Source: Limnochordales bacterium
GTDB taxonomy: Bacteria > Bacillota > Limnochordia > Limnochordales > DUMU01
Length of the DNA stretch: 64,000 nucleotides
Reading direction: 5' to 3'
Assembly: GCA_014896315.1 (NCBI GenBank)
Contig: JADBKP010000003.1
Location: 122,134-186,133, forward strand
The notes beneath the pieces were generated by a model that saw nothing but the letters and a program-made list of their open reading frames with translations, was not told the DNA's origin and did no database searches. Of this stretch, positions 1-9,578 are shown piece after piece (position 1 is the first letter of the stretch; each line of letters begins with the position of its first letter). A program made the translations under genes and the position numbers.

Positions 1-561
1 ACCCGGAGGGCCAACGGAAAGCCAGGACGGGACGCCCGCCCGATCCTGGTGGATTCTCGCGGGCGCATTCCACCCTCGGCCAAAGTACTCACGGTTCCCA
101 GGAATCCGCCCGTTCCCCCGTTGATCGTCACCACCCGGCAGGCGCCGGCCCAGGTCCGCGCCGCCTGGGAGCGGGCAGGGGCAGAAGTCTGGGTGCTTCC
201 CGAGGACGACAGCGGGCACGTGGACCTGGTGGAGCTGAATCAGCGCCTGGGCGCCTGTGAGATCACCTCGATTCTGATCGAATCAGGCGGGACACTGGCC
301 GAGGCAGCCCTGCGGGCGGGCATGATTGACCGGGTTCTTGTCTACATCGCCCCCATCCTGATCGGAGGCACAACCTCCCCTACGGCTCTGGGAGGTACCG
401 GCGTGGAGAGGTTGGCGGAGGCCTGGCAGCTTGTCGAGGTGGAGGTTGGCCGTAGCGGTACTGATATACGGGTGACGGGCCGGGTGCGGTATGCAGGTTC
501 GCCCGGACAGAAAGGGATGGCGGGTGTCGAAGGAGATGACGGGCGTTGTTCACCGGAATAG
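1..561 (+). CDS. ribD: RibD C-terminal (reductase) part, cut by the window edge
   Basis: The reading frame is open from base 1 to the TAG at 559-561, so the gene starts left of the window. The visible part matches the reductase half of the bifunctional RibD enzyme, which reduces the ribosyl side chain of the pyrimidine intermediate in riboflavin synthesis using NADPH. Visible features are the DARPILVDSRGRIP segment near the left edge, the LIESGGTLAEAALRAG substrate-binding loop, and the end-of-domain motif PILIGG. The 3' end overlaps ribE by 16 bases, consistent with translational coupling in the riboflavin operon. The deaminase half and any upstream FMN riboswitch are outside the window. Confidence 0.93.
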   Translation, partial: TRRANGKPGRDARPILVDSRGRIPPSAKVLTVPRNPPVPPLIVTTRQAPAQVRAAWERAGAEVWVLPEDDSGHVDLVELNQRLGACEITSILIESGGTLAEAALRAGMIDRVLVYIAPILIGGTTSPTALGGTGVERLAEAWQLVEVEVGRSGTDIRVTGRVRYAGSPGQKGMAGVEGDDGRCSPE

Positions 562-1220
562 TTGAGGAAGTCGGCCGCATAGCCGCTATCGTACATACGG
601 GACAACAGGCCCGGTTGCGTGTGGAGGCGGGCCGCGTGCTGGAGGGCACCGCCATCGGTGACAGCATTGCCGTCAACGGCGTCTGCCTGACGGTCGTCGA
701 ACGGACGGATCATTCCTTCACGGCTGACGTGAGCGAGGAGACGCTGCGCCGGACCACCCTCGGACACCTCACCCGGGGTTGCCCCGTCAACCTCGAGCGG
801 GCTCTAACTCTTCAGAGCCGCCTCGGTGGGCATCTGGTACTCGGCCACGTAGACGGAATCGGACAGGTTACGGCGACTCGGGCCCAGGGCGACGGTCTGC
901 GACTTGAGATCGCCGCGCCGGAGGCGCTTCTGCCGTTCATAGCGGAAAAGGGTTCAATTGCGGTGGACGGCGTCAGCCTGACTGTGGCCGGGCTGACTTC
1001 GGGCGGTTTCTGGGTGGCGGTCATTCCCCAGACCGCCCGCGTCACGATCACCAACACCTACCGCCCCGGAACGCAGGTTAACCTGGAAGTGGACGTGCTT
1101 GCCCGGTACGTGCTGCGGCTCCTTGAGACCGGCAAGCTTGCCCACCAGCAAGTTCAGGATCAGGACAAGAGAGGCAGTCTGGCGTTGGATTGGGAGAGAC
1201 TGGCCCGGCAGGGTCTGTAA
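546..1220 (+). CDS. ribE: Riboflavin synthase alpha chain
   Basis: The 224-residue protein dismutates two molecules of 6,7-dimethyl-8-ribityllumazine into riboflavin. It begins MFTGIVEEVG, the family's hallmark N-terminus, and shows the two repeated lumazine-binding domains: IAVNGVCLTV in the first half and IAVDGVSLTV in the second. I chose the TTG at 546 because it restores this conserved start and has AAGGAG at 530-535 upstream. The start lies inside the end of ribD, so the two are probably coupled. Length is normal for the family. Confidence 0.96.
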   Translation: MFTGIVEEVGRIAAIVHTGQQARLRVEAGRVLEGTAIGDSIAVNGVCLTVVERTDHSFTADVSEETLRRTTLGHLTRGCPVNLERALTLQSRLGGHLVLGHVDGIGQVTATRAQGDGLRLEIAAPEALLPFIAEKGSIAVDGVSLTVAGLTSGGFWVAVIPQTARVTITNTYRPGTQVNLEVDVLARYVLRLLETGKLAHQQVQDQDKRGSLALDWERLARQGL

Positions 1221-1293
1221 CCCACTTACGAGGCAGGAAAGCTAGGACAAGCAGAACCGGCAGGACCGGGCAGTACACAGGGGGGACCGTTAG

Positions 1294-2613
1294 ATGATTT
1301 TTCAGGAAACTCCAGGGAACGGCATGCGCCTTCCTGAAGCCGAGCGAGAACTGCAGAGGGAGGCGGCCGCGTTTGACGAAAGAGCAGACTCTGGCGACAG
1401 GGGCGAGGTGAGCCCCGGTCAGTTCAACACCATTGAGGAGGCGCTCGCGGAGTTGCGGGCTGGCCGCCCAGTGGTGGTGGTGGACGACCCGGATAGGGAA
1501 AACGAGGGCGACCTCATACTGGCGGCGGAGAAAGTTACGCCCCAGGCCATCAACTTCATGCTCAAGTACGCCCGCGGCTTGATATGCGTGCCCATGGAAG
1601 GGCGGCGGCTGGATGAGCTAGAGATCCCGCTCATGACAGAACACAATACCGAACCTTTGGAGACAGCCTTCACCATCTCCGTAGATGACCGGGAAAACCG
1701 TACGGGTATCTCGGCAGAGGAGCGGGCGCGAACAATTCGCCGCCTGATCGATCCCAAAGCCAAACCGACGGACCTGGTACGGCCGGGTCACGTCTTCCCG
1801 CTGCGGGCAAAAGAGGGAGGGGTGCTGGCCCGGGCCGGTCATACGGAAGCGGCGGTTGACCTCGCCAGGCTGGCAGGTCTGTACCCGGCCGGCGTTATCT
1901 GCGAGATCATGAATGACGACGGCACCATGGCCCGTCTGCCCGACTTGTTCGCCTTCTCCCAGCGGCACGGCCTCAAGATCATCACCATCGCCGATCTTAT
2001 ACGTTACCGGCTCAAGCGTGAAACCCTGATCCGCCGGGGAGCCGAAGCTCTGCTTCCTACCGCCTACGGTCAGTTCCGCATTATTGGATACGAAAGCCTG
2101 GTGGATGGGAAGACCCACGTGGCACTGGTCAAGGGCGAGGTGGCGGGCAAAGAGAATGTCCTGGTCCGGGTGCATTCTGAGTGCCTCACCGGCGACGTGT
2201 TCGGTTCCCTGCGCTGTGACTGCGGCCCGCAATTGCATGCAGCCATGAAGATGGTGGAGGAGGAAGGGCTGGGCGTCATACTCTACATGCGCCAGGAGGG
2301 CCGGGGCATCGGGTTGCTCAACAAGATCAAGGCCTATGCCCTGCAGGACGCAGGCAAAGACACGGTTGAAGCCAACCTGGCCCTTGGCTTCCCGCCCGAC
2401 CTGCGTCACTATGGTATCGGCGCGCAGATCCTGGCCGACCTTGGTCTGACCACCATCCGCCTGATTACCAACAACCCCCGCAAGGTGGTGGGTCTTGAGG
2501 CCTATGGACTCAAGGTGGTCGACCGGGTGCCGCTCCAGGTGGGCGAGAACGAGGTAAACCGGCACTACCTGGAAACCAAGAAAGCCAAACTCGGTCATCT
2601 CCTCAACGCCTGA
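1294..2613 (+). CDS. ribBA: Bifunctional DHBP synthase / GTP cyclohydrolase II
   Basis: This 439-residue protein supplies both branches of riboflavin synthesis. The N-terminal half (about residues 45-245) is 3,4-dihydroxy-2-butanone-4-phosphate synthase, with the acidic [11 protein letters not shown] metal and substrate motif and [13 protein letters not shown]. The C-terminal half is GTP cyclohydrolase II, with the zinc cysteines in [17 protein letters not shown] and the catalytic RQEGRGIGL motif. About 45 residues precede the first conserved block, longer than usual, so the true start may lie a little downstream of the ATG at 1294. It sits between ribE and ribH. Confidence 0.96.
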   Translation: MIFQETPGNGMRLPEAERELQREAAAFDERADSGDRGEVSPGQFNTIEEALAELRAGRPVVVVDDPDRENEGDLILAAEKVTPQAINFMLKYARGLICVPMEGRRLDELEIPLMTEHNTEPLETAFTISVDDRENRTGISAEERARTIRRLIDPKAKPTDLVRPGHVFPLRAKEGGVLARAGHTEAAVDLARLAGLYPAGVICEIMNDDGTMARLPDLFAFSQRHGLKIITIADLIRYRLKRETLIRRGAEALLPTAYGQFRIIGYESLVDGKTHVALVKGEVAGKENVLVRVHSECLTGDVFGSLRCDCGPQLHAAMKMVEEEGLGVILYMRQEGRGIGLLNKIKAYALQDAGKDTVEANLALGFPPDLRHYGIGAQILADLGLTTIRLITNNPRKVVGLEAYGLKVVDRVPLQVGENEVNRHYLETKKAKLGHLLNA

Positions 2614-2683
2614 CTTCAGACGGCATGCGGTTGGCCAAATAGGAATGTATATCAAATGAAATGGAAAGGAAGGACATGCAGAG

Positions 2684-3151
2684 ATGCCCAACACGTACGA
2701 AGGACAGCTCCTGGGAATCGGCCTCCGCTTTGGCATCGTGGTCAGCCGTTTCAACGAATTCCTCTCGGCCAAGCTGGTCGAAGGCGCGCTGGATGCCCTG
2801 CACCGGCACGGAGTACGTCCGGATGATATCGATGTGGTCTGGGTTCCCGGGGCCTTTGAGATCCCCCTGATCGCCAAGAAACTGGCAGAATCCCGTCGCT
2901 ACGACGCGGTGATCTGCCTCGGCACCGTTATCCGGGGTGCGACTCCCCATTTCGAGTACGTGGCAGGCGAGGTAGCCAAGGGTATCGCCCAGGTTAACCT
3001 GAGCACCGGCGTGCCGGTCCTCTTTGGGGTGATCACGGCCGATACGATTGAACAGGCAGTAGAACGTGCAGGCACCAAGATGGGCAACAAGGGATGGGAT
3101 GCGGCCCTCAGCGCCATTGAGATGGCCAACCTGATGAAGAGCCTCAACTGA
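2684..3151 (+). CDS. ribH: 6,7-dimethyl-8-ribityllumazine synthase
   Basis: The 155-residue protein condenses the RibA/RibD-derived pyrimidine with the RibB product to give lumazine, the substrate of RibE, and normally forms 60-subunit capsid-like shells. Family motifs are VVSRFNEF near the N-terminus, [23 protein letters not shown] and [15 protein letters not shown], the last close to the catalytic region. The ATG at 2684 has a GGAAAGGAAGGA purine stretch upstream. It is the last gene of the visible rib operon. Confidence 0.96.
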   Translation: MPNTYEGQLLGIGLRFGIVVSRFNEFLSAKLVEGALDALHRHGVRPDDIDVVWVPGAFEIPLIAKKLAESRRYDAVICLGTVIRGATPHFEYVAGEVAKGIAQVNLSTGVPVLFGVITADTIEQAVERAGTKMGNKGWDAALSAIEMANLMKSLN

Positions 3152-3182
3152 CGCGACAAGCAAGCAAGGAGGCGTCGGCGGT

Positions 3183-3980
3183 TTGATGGGTGGCGACGGG
3201 TGCGGGCCGGGTGCTGGTCTGCGATACGAGGCCCGCAGAGTTGCCGATTTCCTCGTGGAAGCGGCTTCCGACGGGATCATCGTCCTCACCGGCGCCGGAA
3301 TCAGCACCGCCTCGGGAATTCCGGATTTCCGTTCACCGGGAAGCGGTCTGTGGGAGAGGATCGACCCCATGGAAGCCATGTCGCTGGCGAGTTTTGAACG
3401 GGATCCCGCTGCCTTCTACCGGCTGGCTCTGGCTTCGTGGCTGCCGCCGCTTCTGGGTGCGCAGCCGAACGCCGCCCATCTGGCCCTGGCCCGCCTCGAG
3501 GTTGCCGGCCTGATCCGGGGGGTCATCACGCAAAACATAGACGGGCTGCACCAGGCCGCCGGGTCCCGGGCTGTCCTGGAGATTCACGGCAATGTGCAGC
3601 ACGTGGAGTGCCGCCGGTGTGGATACCGGGGAGAGGCGCCGCCACTAGGTACCGAAAGAGAGACGGAGTTACCGCCCCTCTGCCCCCTCTGCCATGCCCC
3701 GCTCAAGCCGGGCATCGTCCTCTTTGGTGAGCAGATGCCTCCCGCTTTCTACGAGGCCCTGGCGCTGGCGCAGGAGTGCGCCGCCATGATCGTGATCGGT
3801 TCGAGTTTGCAGGTGGCACCGGCCGCGTACCTGCCCGAGCTCGCCCGGCGATTGGTGGTGAACAACCTGCAGCCGACGCCCTTCGACACTGTGGCCGAGC
3901 TGGTAGTGCCCCTACCAGCGCAGGAGTTATGGCCGGAAGTGGTGGCAGAGCTGGCCGAGAGGGGACTCGTATCTCAATGA
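3183..3980 (+). CDS. cobB: Sirtuin family NAD-dependent protein deacylase
   Basis: This 265-residue Sir2 protein removes acyl groups from lysines using NAD. The NAD site motifs GAGISTASGIPDFRSP and TQNIDGLH are intact, the catalytic His follows in EIHGN, and two CxxC pairs (CRRCG and CPLCH) form the structural zinc site. The C-terminal GSSLQVAPAA motif is also present. TTG at 3183 and ATG at 3186 are adjacent possible starts, with AAGGAGGCG upstream. The gene follows ribH by about 30 bases and may be cotranscribed. Its stop overlaps the convergent methionine sulfoxide reductase gene by a few bases. Confidence 0.93.
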   Translation: MMGGDGCGPGAGLRYEARRVADFLVEAASDGIIVLTGAGISTASGIPDFRSPGSGLWERIDPMEAMSLASFERDPAAFYRLALASWLPPLLGAQPNAAHLALARLEVAGLIRGVITQNIDGLHQAAGSRAVLEIHGNVQHVECRRCGYRGEAPPLGTERETELPPLCPLCHAPLKPGIVLFGEQMPPAFYEALALAQECAAMIVIGSSLQVAPAAYLPELARRLVVNNLQPTPFDTVAELVVPLPAQELWPEVVAELAERGLVSQ

Positions 3981-4534
3981 CCCGGCTGCGAAACGAATGC
4001 CCCGGTTGCCTGTTGCCAGTCGACATGCGGGATTAACCGGCGCACGAACTCCTCCAGTCCCCGGGCATCAACTGCGTCGAAACGACCGGGTTCCGGACTG
4101 TCAAGGTCAAGGACGCCGGCCACCCAGTCCTTTTTTCCCTCCTCGCTCTCGCCCCCGCCCTCCCCTGCGGAGACAACAATGGGAACGACGATCTCCGACC
4201 GAGAGAGCGGATCACAGGCTATGTGTCCCGGGAAATGGTGCACATCCGGCACCACCACCGTCTCCCGCCGGCTGAAAGCGGTGCCACATACACCCTGTCC
4301 GGGCCGGATCCGGACACAGGCCGGCCGCCCCTGGAAAGGCCCAAGGACCAATTCCCCGTCCTTGTACAGATAGAAGCCGGCCCAGTTGAGCCCGGGCAGC
4401 TGGTCATAGAGGAGCGCCGCTGCGTTCGCCAGATTGGCCAGCCAGTCGGTCTCGACACCCACCAGGGCCTGCAGTTCACGGACGAGGAGGCTATAGAGGT
4501 CTGCCTTGCTGCTGGCTGTCCGGGCTAGCGCCAA
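3974..4534 (-). CDS. GAF-domain free methionine-(R)-sulfoxide reductase
   Basis: The protein matches the fRMsr family, GAF-fold enzymes that reduce free methionine-R-sulfoxide. Visible are WAGFYLYKDGELVLGPFQG, then cysteines in PACVRI, GVCGTA and GHIACD, the three-cysteine set used in catalysis and resolution, followed by SEIVVPI. The open frame extends much further upstream, but that extension runs into the divergent methyltransferase gene and is not conserved in character. I place the start at TTG 4534, which is uncertain. An insertion rich in Gly and Glu interrupts the last third of the domain. The gene is convergent with the sirtuin. Confidence 0.85.
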   Translation of the reverse strand: MALARTASSKADLYSLLVRELQALVGVETDWLANLANAAALLYDQLPGLNWAGFYLYKDGELVLGPFQGRPACVRIRPGQGVCGTAFSRRETVVVPDVHHFPGHIACDPLSRSEIVVPIVVSAGEGGGESEEGKKDWVAGVLDLDSPEPGRFDAVDARGLEEFVRRLIPHVDWQQATGAFVSQPGH

Positions 4535-4655
4535 CCGTTCCCATGACGCCGTGAGCCCACTAGTCGTACCGATTCCCCCCTTCCCGCGAGACTGGCTCCC
4601 TTGCTTTATACTATACTGGCATCCGGCCGCGCCAAAACAGACGAGGTGACCGTGC

Positions 4656-6164
4656 GTGCCCATCGCTTCCGGAGACAGAGTAACCCTTGACGTCAAAGCC
4701 GTGACCAGGGACGGCATCGGCCTGGCAGAACGGGACGGAGTGCTCTTCTTCCTCCCCGGCGCGCTCCCCGGAGAAGAAGTGGTGGCCGAGGTGGAAAAGA
4801 TCACTGCCTTCCGGCGTCGTCACCGGCCTTATGCAGCCCTGCTGGCCGCCCGGCCGGACAGCTTTGCTTTCCAGGCAACGGCACGGCTGGTGGACGTGGT
4901 ACGGCCGTCTGATGCCCGCCAGACGCCCCTCTGCCCCCATTTCTCCACCTGCGGCGGCTGCACCTGGCAGCATCAAGAGTACTCCGTTCAACTGGCCCAA
5001 AAGCGCGCCCTGGTCGTGGCGGCGCTGAGGCCGGCACTGGAAGCGGCGGGGCTGGCGGAGGAACAGATCGACACTATGGTCCGCCCCGTCATCCCCTCGC
5101 CCTCTCCCTGGCGGTATCGCAATAAGCTCGAATTCACCTTCTCCCCCACCGGCTGGCCCGGTTTTCACCAGCGGGGTGACTTTCGTCGTCTCGTTGAATT
5201 GCAGGAGTGCCAGATCGGTTCACCGGAGATGATAGCCGCCGCCAAGATCGTGGGAGAGTGGGCACAGGCGCACGGGTTGCCCGGTTATGACAAGGTCCGC
5301 AACACCGGTTTCCTGCGTCACCTGGTCGTCCGGCAGGCATACCACACGCAGGAACTGATGGTGGCGCTGGAAACGTTCACTCCCGCCAAGCTGCCGGTAG
5401 TTCCAGCTCCCGCAGCGGACCCGGCACTTCCGGTAGCTGCCCTACCCTTTGCGGAAGATCTGGTTGCGCGGCTGACCCAGGAGCTTCCCCACCTGACGAG
5501 TCTTCTCTGGGTGATCAACCCGTCCCCGTCCGATGTGGTCAAAGTCGAGCCGGGACAACTCCACGTCCTCTGGGGACGTCCCTACATTCTGGAGAAGCTC
5601 GCCGGACTCACCTTCCGCATCGAGCTCCCTACCTTCTTCCAGACCAACACCCAGCAGGCAGAGACCCTGATCCGTCTGGCCCGGGAAGGGGCACAGCTTC
5701 GCCCCTCCGACCTGCTCTTTGACCTTTACTGCGGCGTCGGTACCTTCAGCCTGGCTCTCGCACGGGAGTGCCGGCACGTGCTCGGTATTGAGCTTGTGGA
5801 AGAGGCGGTAGAGGCCGCCCGCGCCAACGCCGCACTCAACGGCATCACCAACGTCACCTTCCGTGCCGGCGACACCCGCAGGCAACTGGCCGTTGCCCTG
5901 CGCGACCCGGGCAACCCCGACGTAGTCCTGCTCGACCCTCCCCGGGCGGGAGCAGGGCGCCGGGTAATGACTGCGCTGGCCCGTGCCAACCCCCGCCGCG
6001 TGGTTTATGTATCCTGTAACCCGGAAACGCTGGGAAGCGATCTGCTGGAGCTGATACCTTTCGGCTACACTATCCAGTCAGTACAGCCCGTAGACCTATT
6101 TCCCCACACCAGCCACGTCGAGACGGTGGCCGTTGCCGTCCGCTCTGCAACCACTGCGGGGTAG
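4656..6164 (+). CDS. rlmD: 23S rRNA (uracil-5-)-methyltransferase, RumA/RlmD family
   Basis: The 502-residue protein methylates C5 of uridines in 23S rRNA. It has an N-terminal TRAM domain (about residues 1-60), a [4Fe-4S] cysteine set CPHFSTCGGC near residues 93-102 with a fourth Cys near residue 184, the SAM motif DLYCGVGTFSLAL, and the catalytic-loop motifs LLDPPRAG and YVSCNPETL, whose Cys is the nucleophile. In Firmicutes single enzymes of this family often modify both U747 and U1939. GTG at 4656 is preceded by GAGGTG. A roughly 120-base spacer separates it from the divergent fRMsr gene. Confidence 0.93.
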   Translation: MPIASGDRVTLDVKAVTRDGIGLAERDGVLFFLPGALPGEEVVAEVEKITAFRRRHRPYAALLAARPDSFAFQATARLVDVVRPSDARQTPLCPHFSTCGGCTWQHQEYSVQLAQKRALVVAALRPALEAAGLAEEQIDTMVRPVIPSPSPWRYRNKLEFTFSPTGWPGFHQRGDFRRLVELQECQIGSPEMIAAAKIVGEWAQAHGLPGYDKVRNTGFLRHLVVRQAYHTQELMVALETFTPAKLPVVPAPAADPALPVAALPFAEDLVARLTQELPHLTSLLWVINPSPSDVVKVEPGQLHVLWGRPYILEKLAGLTFRIELPTFFQTNTQQAETLIRLAREGAQLRPSDLLFDLYCGVGTFSLALARECRHVLGIELVEEAVEAARANAALNGITNVTFRAGDTRRQLAVALRDPGNPDVVLLDPPRAGAGRRVMTALARANPRRVVYVSCNPETLGSDLLELIPFGYTIQSVQPVDLFPHTSHVETVAVAVRSATTAG

Positions 6165-6232
6165 GCAAGCGCCGCGAGTGCCATCGCGTACCGGATTGGC
6201 GACTTTGGGCCGGCGAGCGCTCGACCAAAGCC

Positions 6233-6325
6233 TCAGAAAGTCTGGCCGAAGCCGAAATAGAACTTACCCTTCCGGTCGCCACCCATGGGGAAGCCCAAGT
6301 CAAAGCGCATCAGACCGAGGGGCGT
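6233..6325 (-). pseudogene. Relic of an Omp85/BamA-type C-terminus
   Basis: Between rlmD and gltX the minus strand encodes about 30 codons ending at the TGA at 6233-6235. Their translation contains ETPLG, RFDLGFP, GGDRKGKFYF and the final GFGQTF. This resembles the conserved last strand of Omp85 outer-membrane assembly proteins, where a TPLGP-RFDLG turn leads into a strand ending in an aromatic residue. Reading upstream in the same frame meets a stop inside the gltX 3' end, so no complete gene is present. It may be a leftover of a deleted gene or an insertion scar. Recognition is from memory of the family pattern and was not searched. Confidence 0.45.
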
Positions 6326-6326
6326 C

Positions 6327-7826
6327 TCAAGCCGCCGGCACAAGATGCTCCAGGGCGTACCTCATCCGCTCCCGCACCTTTTCCGGTCCCAGCACAGCCA
6401 GTGTGTCAAAGAGCGGCGGGCTAGCAGTCCGCCCGGTCACGGCCACCCGGATGGGCTGGAAGACCTCGATCCGCTTCAGCCCGTGTTCGTTGACGTATCC
6501 ATCCAGCAGCTTCTCCAGCGTCTCCGTCGTCCAGTTCGTCTCGGTGATCCCCTCAAGAAGCGAGAGTGCCGCTTCCAGATGCGGCCGGCACTCCGGCTTC
6601 AACACTTTCTGAACCGCCTTCGGATCATAGGTGATCTCAGTCTTGAAGAAATACTCGGTGGCCGGCACGATCTCTGCCAGGGTGCGAATCCGCTCCTGCT
6701 CCAGCGCGACTACCCGCCCGATCCACTCGCGCTTCTCCGGGCTTGGGTTTTCCTCGACCAATCCGGCCTGCTGCAGGTAGGGAAGGCAGCGGGCGAGCAG
6801 CTCTTCACGGCTGAGCATGCGAATGTAGACCCCGTTCATCCACTCCAGCTTCTGCAGATCGAAGATGGCTGGTGACTTTCCCACCCGCTCCAGGTCAAAC
6901 GTGCGGATGATGTTGTCGCGGCTTTGAATCTCCTGACCGTCAGGCGGGGTCCAACCCAGCAACGCCAGGAAGTTAAAGAGCGCCTCGGGAAGGAATCCCC
7001 GGTCGCGGTAATCGCCGACGTATGCGTCGCCATTCCGCTTGCTCAGCTTCTTCCCGTCTGTTCCCAGAATGTGGCCGATATGGCCGATCGCCGGCACCTC
7101 CGCCCCCAGAGCCTGATAGACCAGGAGCTGCATGGGGGTATTGCTTATGTGCCCCTCGCCGCGGATGACATGGGTGATCTTCATGGTAATGTCGTCCACC
7201 ACCACGGCGAAGTTGTAGAGAGGAATACCGTTGCCCCGCATGATCACAAAATCAGAGATGGTATCCGATGCCGTTTCGATCCGGCCACGGATGAGGTCGT
7301 CCCAGGCCAGAATCTGACCTTCGGGTACGCGGAAGCGTATAACCGGCCGGCGCCCCTGCTCCCGTAGCTTCGCCTCCGCCTGAGCCTTTTCAGCTTCGGT
7401 CAGGTGCAGACAGCGACGACTGTACTTGTACGCCTGGCCCGCCTTTTCCGCGGCTTTTCTCTCCGCCTCGAGCTCTTCCGGAGTGCAGTAACAGTAATAG
7501 GCGTAACCCCGATCGATGAGCTCCTGCGCATACTTCTGATACAGCTCGAGCCGCTCGCTCTGCCGGTAGGGGCCGTATGGTCCGCCCACGTCCGGTCCTT
7601 CGTCCCAGTCCAGCCCCAGCCAGCGCATCTCCTTATAGATCAGCTCTTCCCACTTCCGATCGGAGCGCTCCTGGTCGGTATCCTCGAAGCGCAGTATGAA
7701 AGTGCCGCCCTGTTTGCGGGCGAAAAGCCAGTTAAAGAGTGCGGTATGGATATTGCCGATATGAATGGGGCCTGTTGGGCTGGGGGCGATACGTACCCGG
7801 ACCGGCCCTGTCTGTGTTTCTGCCAT
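6327..7826 (-). CDS. gltX: Glutamyl-tRNA synthetase
   Basis: The 499-residue class I synthetase charges tRNA-Glu. The HIGH-type signature appears as PSPTGPIHIGNIHTAL near the N-terminus, and the KMSKS-type loop as DGKKLSKRNG. The CYCTPEELEA zinc-region remnant and the C-terminal helical anticodon-binding part are present, and the length is normal. The start ATG at 7826 has GGAGGGAGTGG upstream. The gene is divergent from zwf across about 180 bases that should hold both promoters. Confidence 0.96.
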   Translation of the reverse strand: MAETQTGPVRVRIAPSPTGPIHIGNIHTALFNWLFARKQGGTFILRFEDTDQERSDRKWEELIYKEMRWLGLDWDEGPDVGGPYGPYRQSERLELYQKYAQELIDRGYAYYCYCTPEELEAERKAAEKAGQAYKYSRRCLHLTEAEKAQAEAKLREQGRRPVIRFRVPEGQILAWDDLIRGRIETASDTISDFVIMRGNGIPLYNFAVVVDDITMKITHVIRGEGHISNTPMQLLVYQALGAEVPAIGHIGHILGTDGKKLSKRNGDAYVGDYRDRGFLPEALFNFLALLGWTPPDGQEIQSRDNIIRTFDLERVGKSPAIFDLQKLEWMNGVYIRMLSREELLARCLPYLQQAGLVEENPSPEKREWIGRVVALEQERIRTLAEIVPATEYFFKTEITYDPKAVQKVLKPECRPHLEAALSLLEGITETNWTTETLEKLLDGYVNEHGLKRIEVFQPIRVAVTGRTASPPLFDTLAVLGPEKVRERMRYALEHLVPAA

Positions 7827-8006
7827 CGGACTTCCACTCCCTCCCCGGACAGTTTACCACGCCTGTCCCAGCCCCAAAACGGTACAGCACCTTTACCGCG
7901 CTTCACGGAAGATCTATCATCGGTTACAAGACCCGTCTCGCCGGTGTTGTCGCCTTTGCTGCCGCTGCCAACCGCGACGAGCCGCGCGCTTGAGGAGGTG
8001 TACGCC

Positions 8007-9578
8007 GTGGCACAAGCAGCCGCACCTGCTCCCCCTTGCACAGTGGTGATCTTCGGGGCTACCGGCGACCTGGCCCGGCGCAAACTATTTCCCGCCCTGT
8101 ACGGTCTGGAACGAGAGCAGCTTCTTGCTCCTCAAACCCGGATCGTGGGTGTAGGCCGGCGTGAGAAAACAGACCCGGAGTTTCGCCGGGAGTTGGAGGA
8201 TGCCGTCCGCAAATACTCCCGCTTCGGCCTGGATGCTGAGGTTGATTGGGATAGTTTTGTCCGCCGCTTCTCCTACTTCCGCCTGGAGATGCATGATGCC
8301 GAAGGTTACCGCCGGCTGGCCGCATACCTGCAAAGTCTCGAAAGCGAACAGGGGCTTCCGCCCCGGCGGGTGTATTACCTTTCGGTCATGCCGGTTCTTT
8401 TTGAACCTATCACCGTAAACCTGCAAAGAGCGGGACTCGTAGGTAAAGCCAACGGTAATGGTCATGAGTTCTTCCGCCTGGTAATTGAGAAGCCATTCGG
8501 CTATGACCTGGAGTCTGCCGAGCAGCTCAACCGGCAAATCCGTCAGGTCTTCCGCGAAGAACAGATATACCGAATCGATCACTACCTGGGCAAGGAGATG
8601 ACGCAGAACATCAGCGTCATCCGCTTTGCCAACACGCTTTTTGAACCCATCTGGAACAACCGTTATATCGACAACGTGCAGATCACCTCGAGCGAGAGTG
8701 TCGGTGTAGAGAACCGCGGTGAGTACTACGATAAGACCGGTGCGTTGCGTGACATGGTTCAAAACCACATGCTGCAGTTGCTTAGCCTGGTGGCCATGGA
8801 ACCTCCTGAAAGCCTCGACTCCGAGGCGGTTCGGGACGAGAAGGTGCGCGTGCTCCGTTCCCTGGTCCGCTGGGAAAATCCAAAGGAAGTCCTCACCAAC
8901 GTGGTGCGGGGTCAATACGGACCTGGTATGATCAACAACCAGTTCGTCCCCGGCTACCGAAACGAACCGGAAGTGCATCCGGACTCGCAGACCGAGACTT
9001 TCGTAGCGATGCGAGTCTTCATCGACAACGAACGCTGGCGGGGAGTTCCGTTTTACATTCGTACCGGTAAGCGCTTGCCGGTAAAGGCCACCGAAATCCA
9101 GGTGCAGTTCAAGCATGTACCGGGCCTCCCTTACTATCGCTATCCCGCGAGTTTGGCCGGCCTGTCCGAACCGGCTTATTCCAACCAGATGGCAGCGGCT
9201 ATCCATCCCAACCGCCTCGTAATTCGCATCCAGCCCCTGGAAGGCATCTACCTGGAGATCAACGCCAAGAGCCCCGGTACGCACCCTCAAGTAACGCCGG
9301 TGGCGCTCGACTTTTGTCGGAACTGCACAACACCCATCAACTCTCCGGAGGCTTATGAGAGGTTGCTCTATGATGTGATGCGCGGCGATCCCACTCTTTT
9401 CACTCGCTGGGACGAGGTGGCTCTCGCGTGGCAGTTCATCGATCCCATCGAGGCGGTCTGGGCCAGTGAGCCGGTGGATTTTCCCAACTATGCTGCCGGC
9501 ACGTGGGGCCCTGCTGCCGCCGCCGAACTGCTGGCACGGGATGGGCGTCACTGGTGGCCGGTTCAGAATGAAAACTGA
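8007..9578 (+). CDS. zwf: Glucose-6-phosphate 1-dehydrogenase
   Basis: This is the first enzyme of the oxidative pentose phosphate pathway, oxidising glucose-6-phosphate with NAD(P). The dinucleotide motif GATGDLARRKLFPAL lies near the N-terminus, and the active-site signature RIDHYLGKE begins at about residue 189. GTG 8007 is chosen because TTGAGGAGGTG at 7990-8000 gives an ideal ribosome site and the resulting 523 residues fit the family. The open frame upstream runs antisense into gltX and is not coding. The 3' end overlaps the next gene by 11 bases. Confidence 0.95.
   Translation: MAQAAAPAPPCTVVIFGATGDLARRKLFPALYGLEREQLLAPQTRIVGVGRREKTDPEFRRELEDAVRKYSRFGLDAEVDWDSFVRRFSYFRLEMHDAEGYRRLAAYLQSLESEQGLPPRRVYYLSVMPVLFEPITVNLQRAGLVGKANGNGHEFFRLVIEKPFGYDLESAEQLNRQIRQVFREEQIYRIDHYLGKEMTQNISVIRFANTLFEPIWNNRYIDNVQITSSESVGVENRGEYYDKTGALRDMVQNHMLQLLSLVAMEPPESLDSEAVRDEKVRVLRSLVRWENPKEVLTNVVRGQYGPGMINNQFVPGYRNEPEVHPDSQTETFVAMRVFIDNERWRGVPFYIRTGKRLPVKATEIQVQFKHVPGLPYYRYPASLAGLSEPAYSNQMAAAIHPNRLVIRIQPLEGIYLEINAKSPGTHPQVTPVALDFCRNCTTPINSPEAYERLLYDVMRGDPTLFTRWDEVALAWQFIDPIEAVWASEPVDFPNYAAGTWGPAAAAELLARDGRHWWPVQNEN

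Noticed and set aside
1-545. FMN riboswitch for the rib operon
   Set aside because: The window begins inside ribD, so the leader is outside. Nothing resembling the RFN element is seen here.
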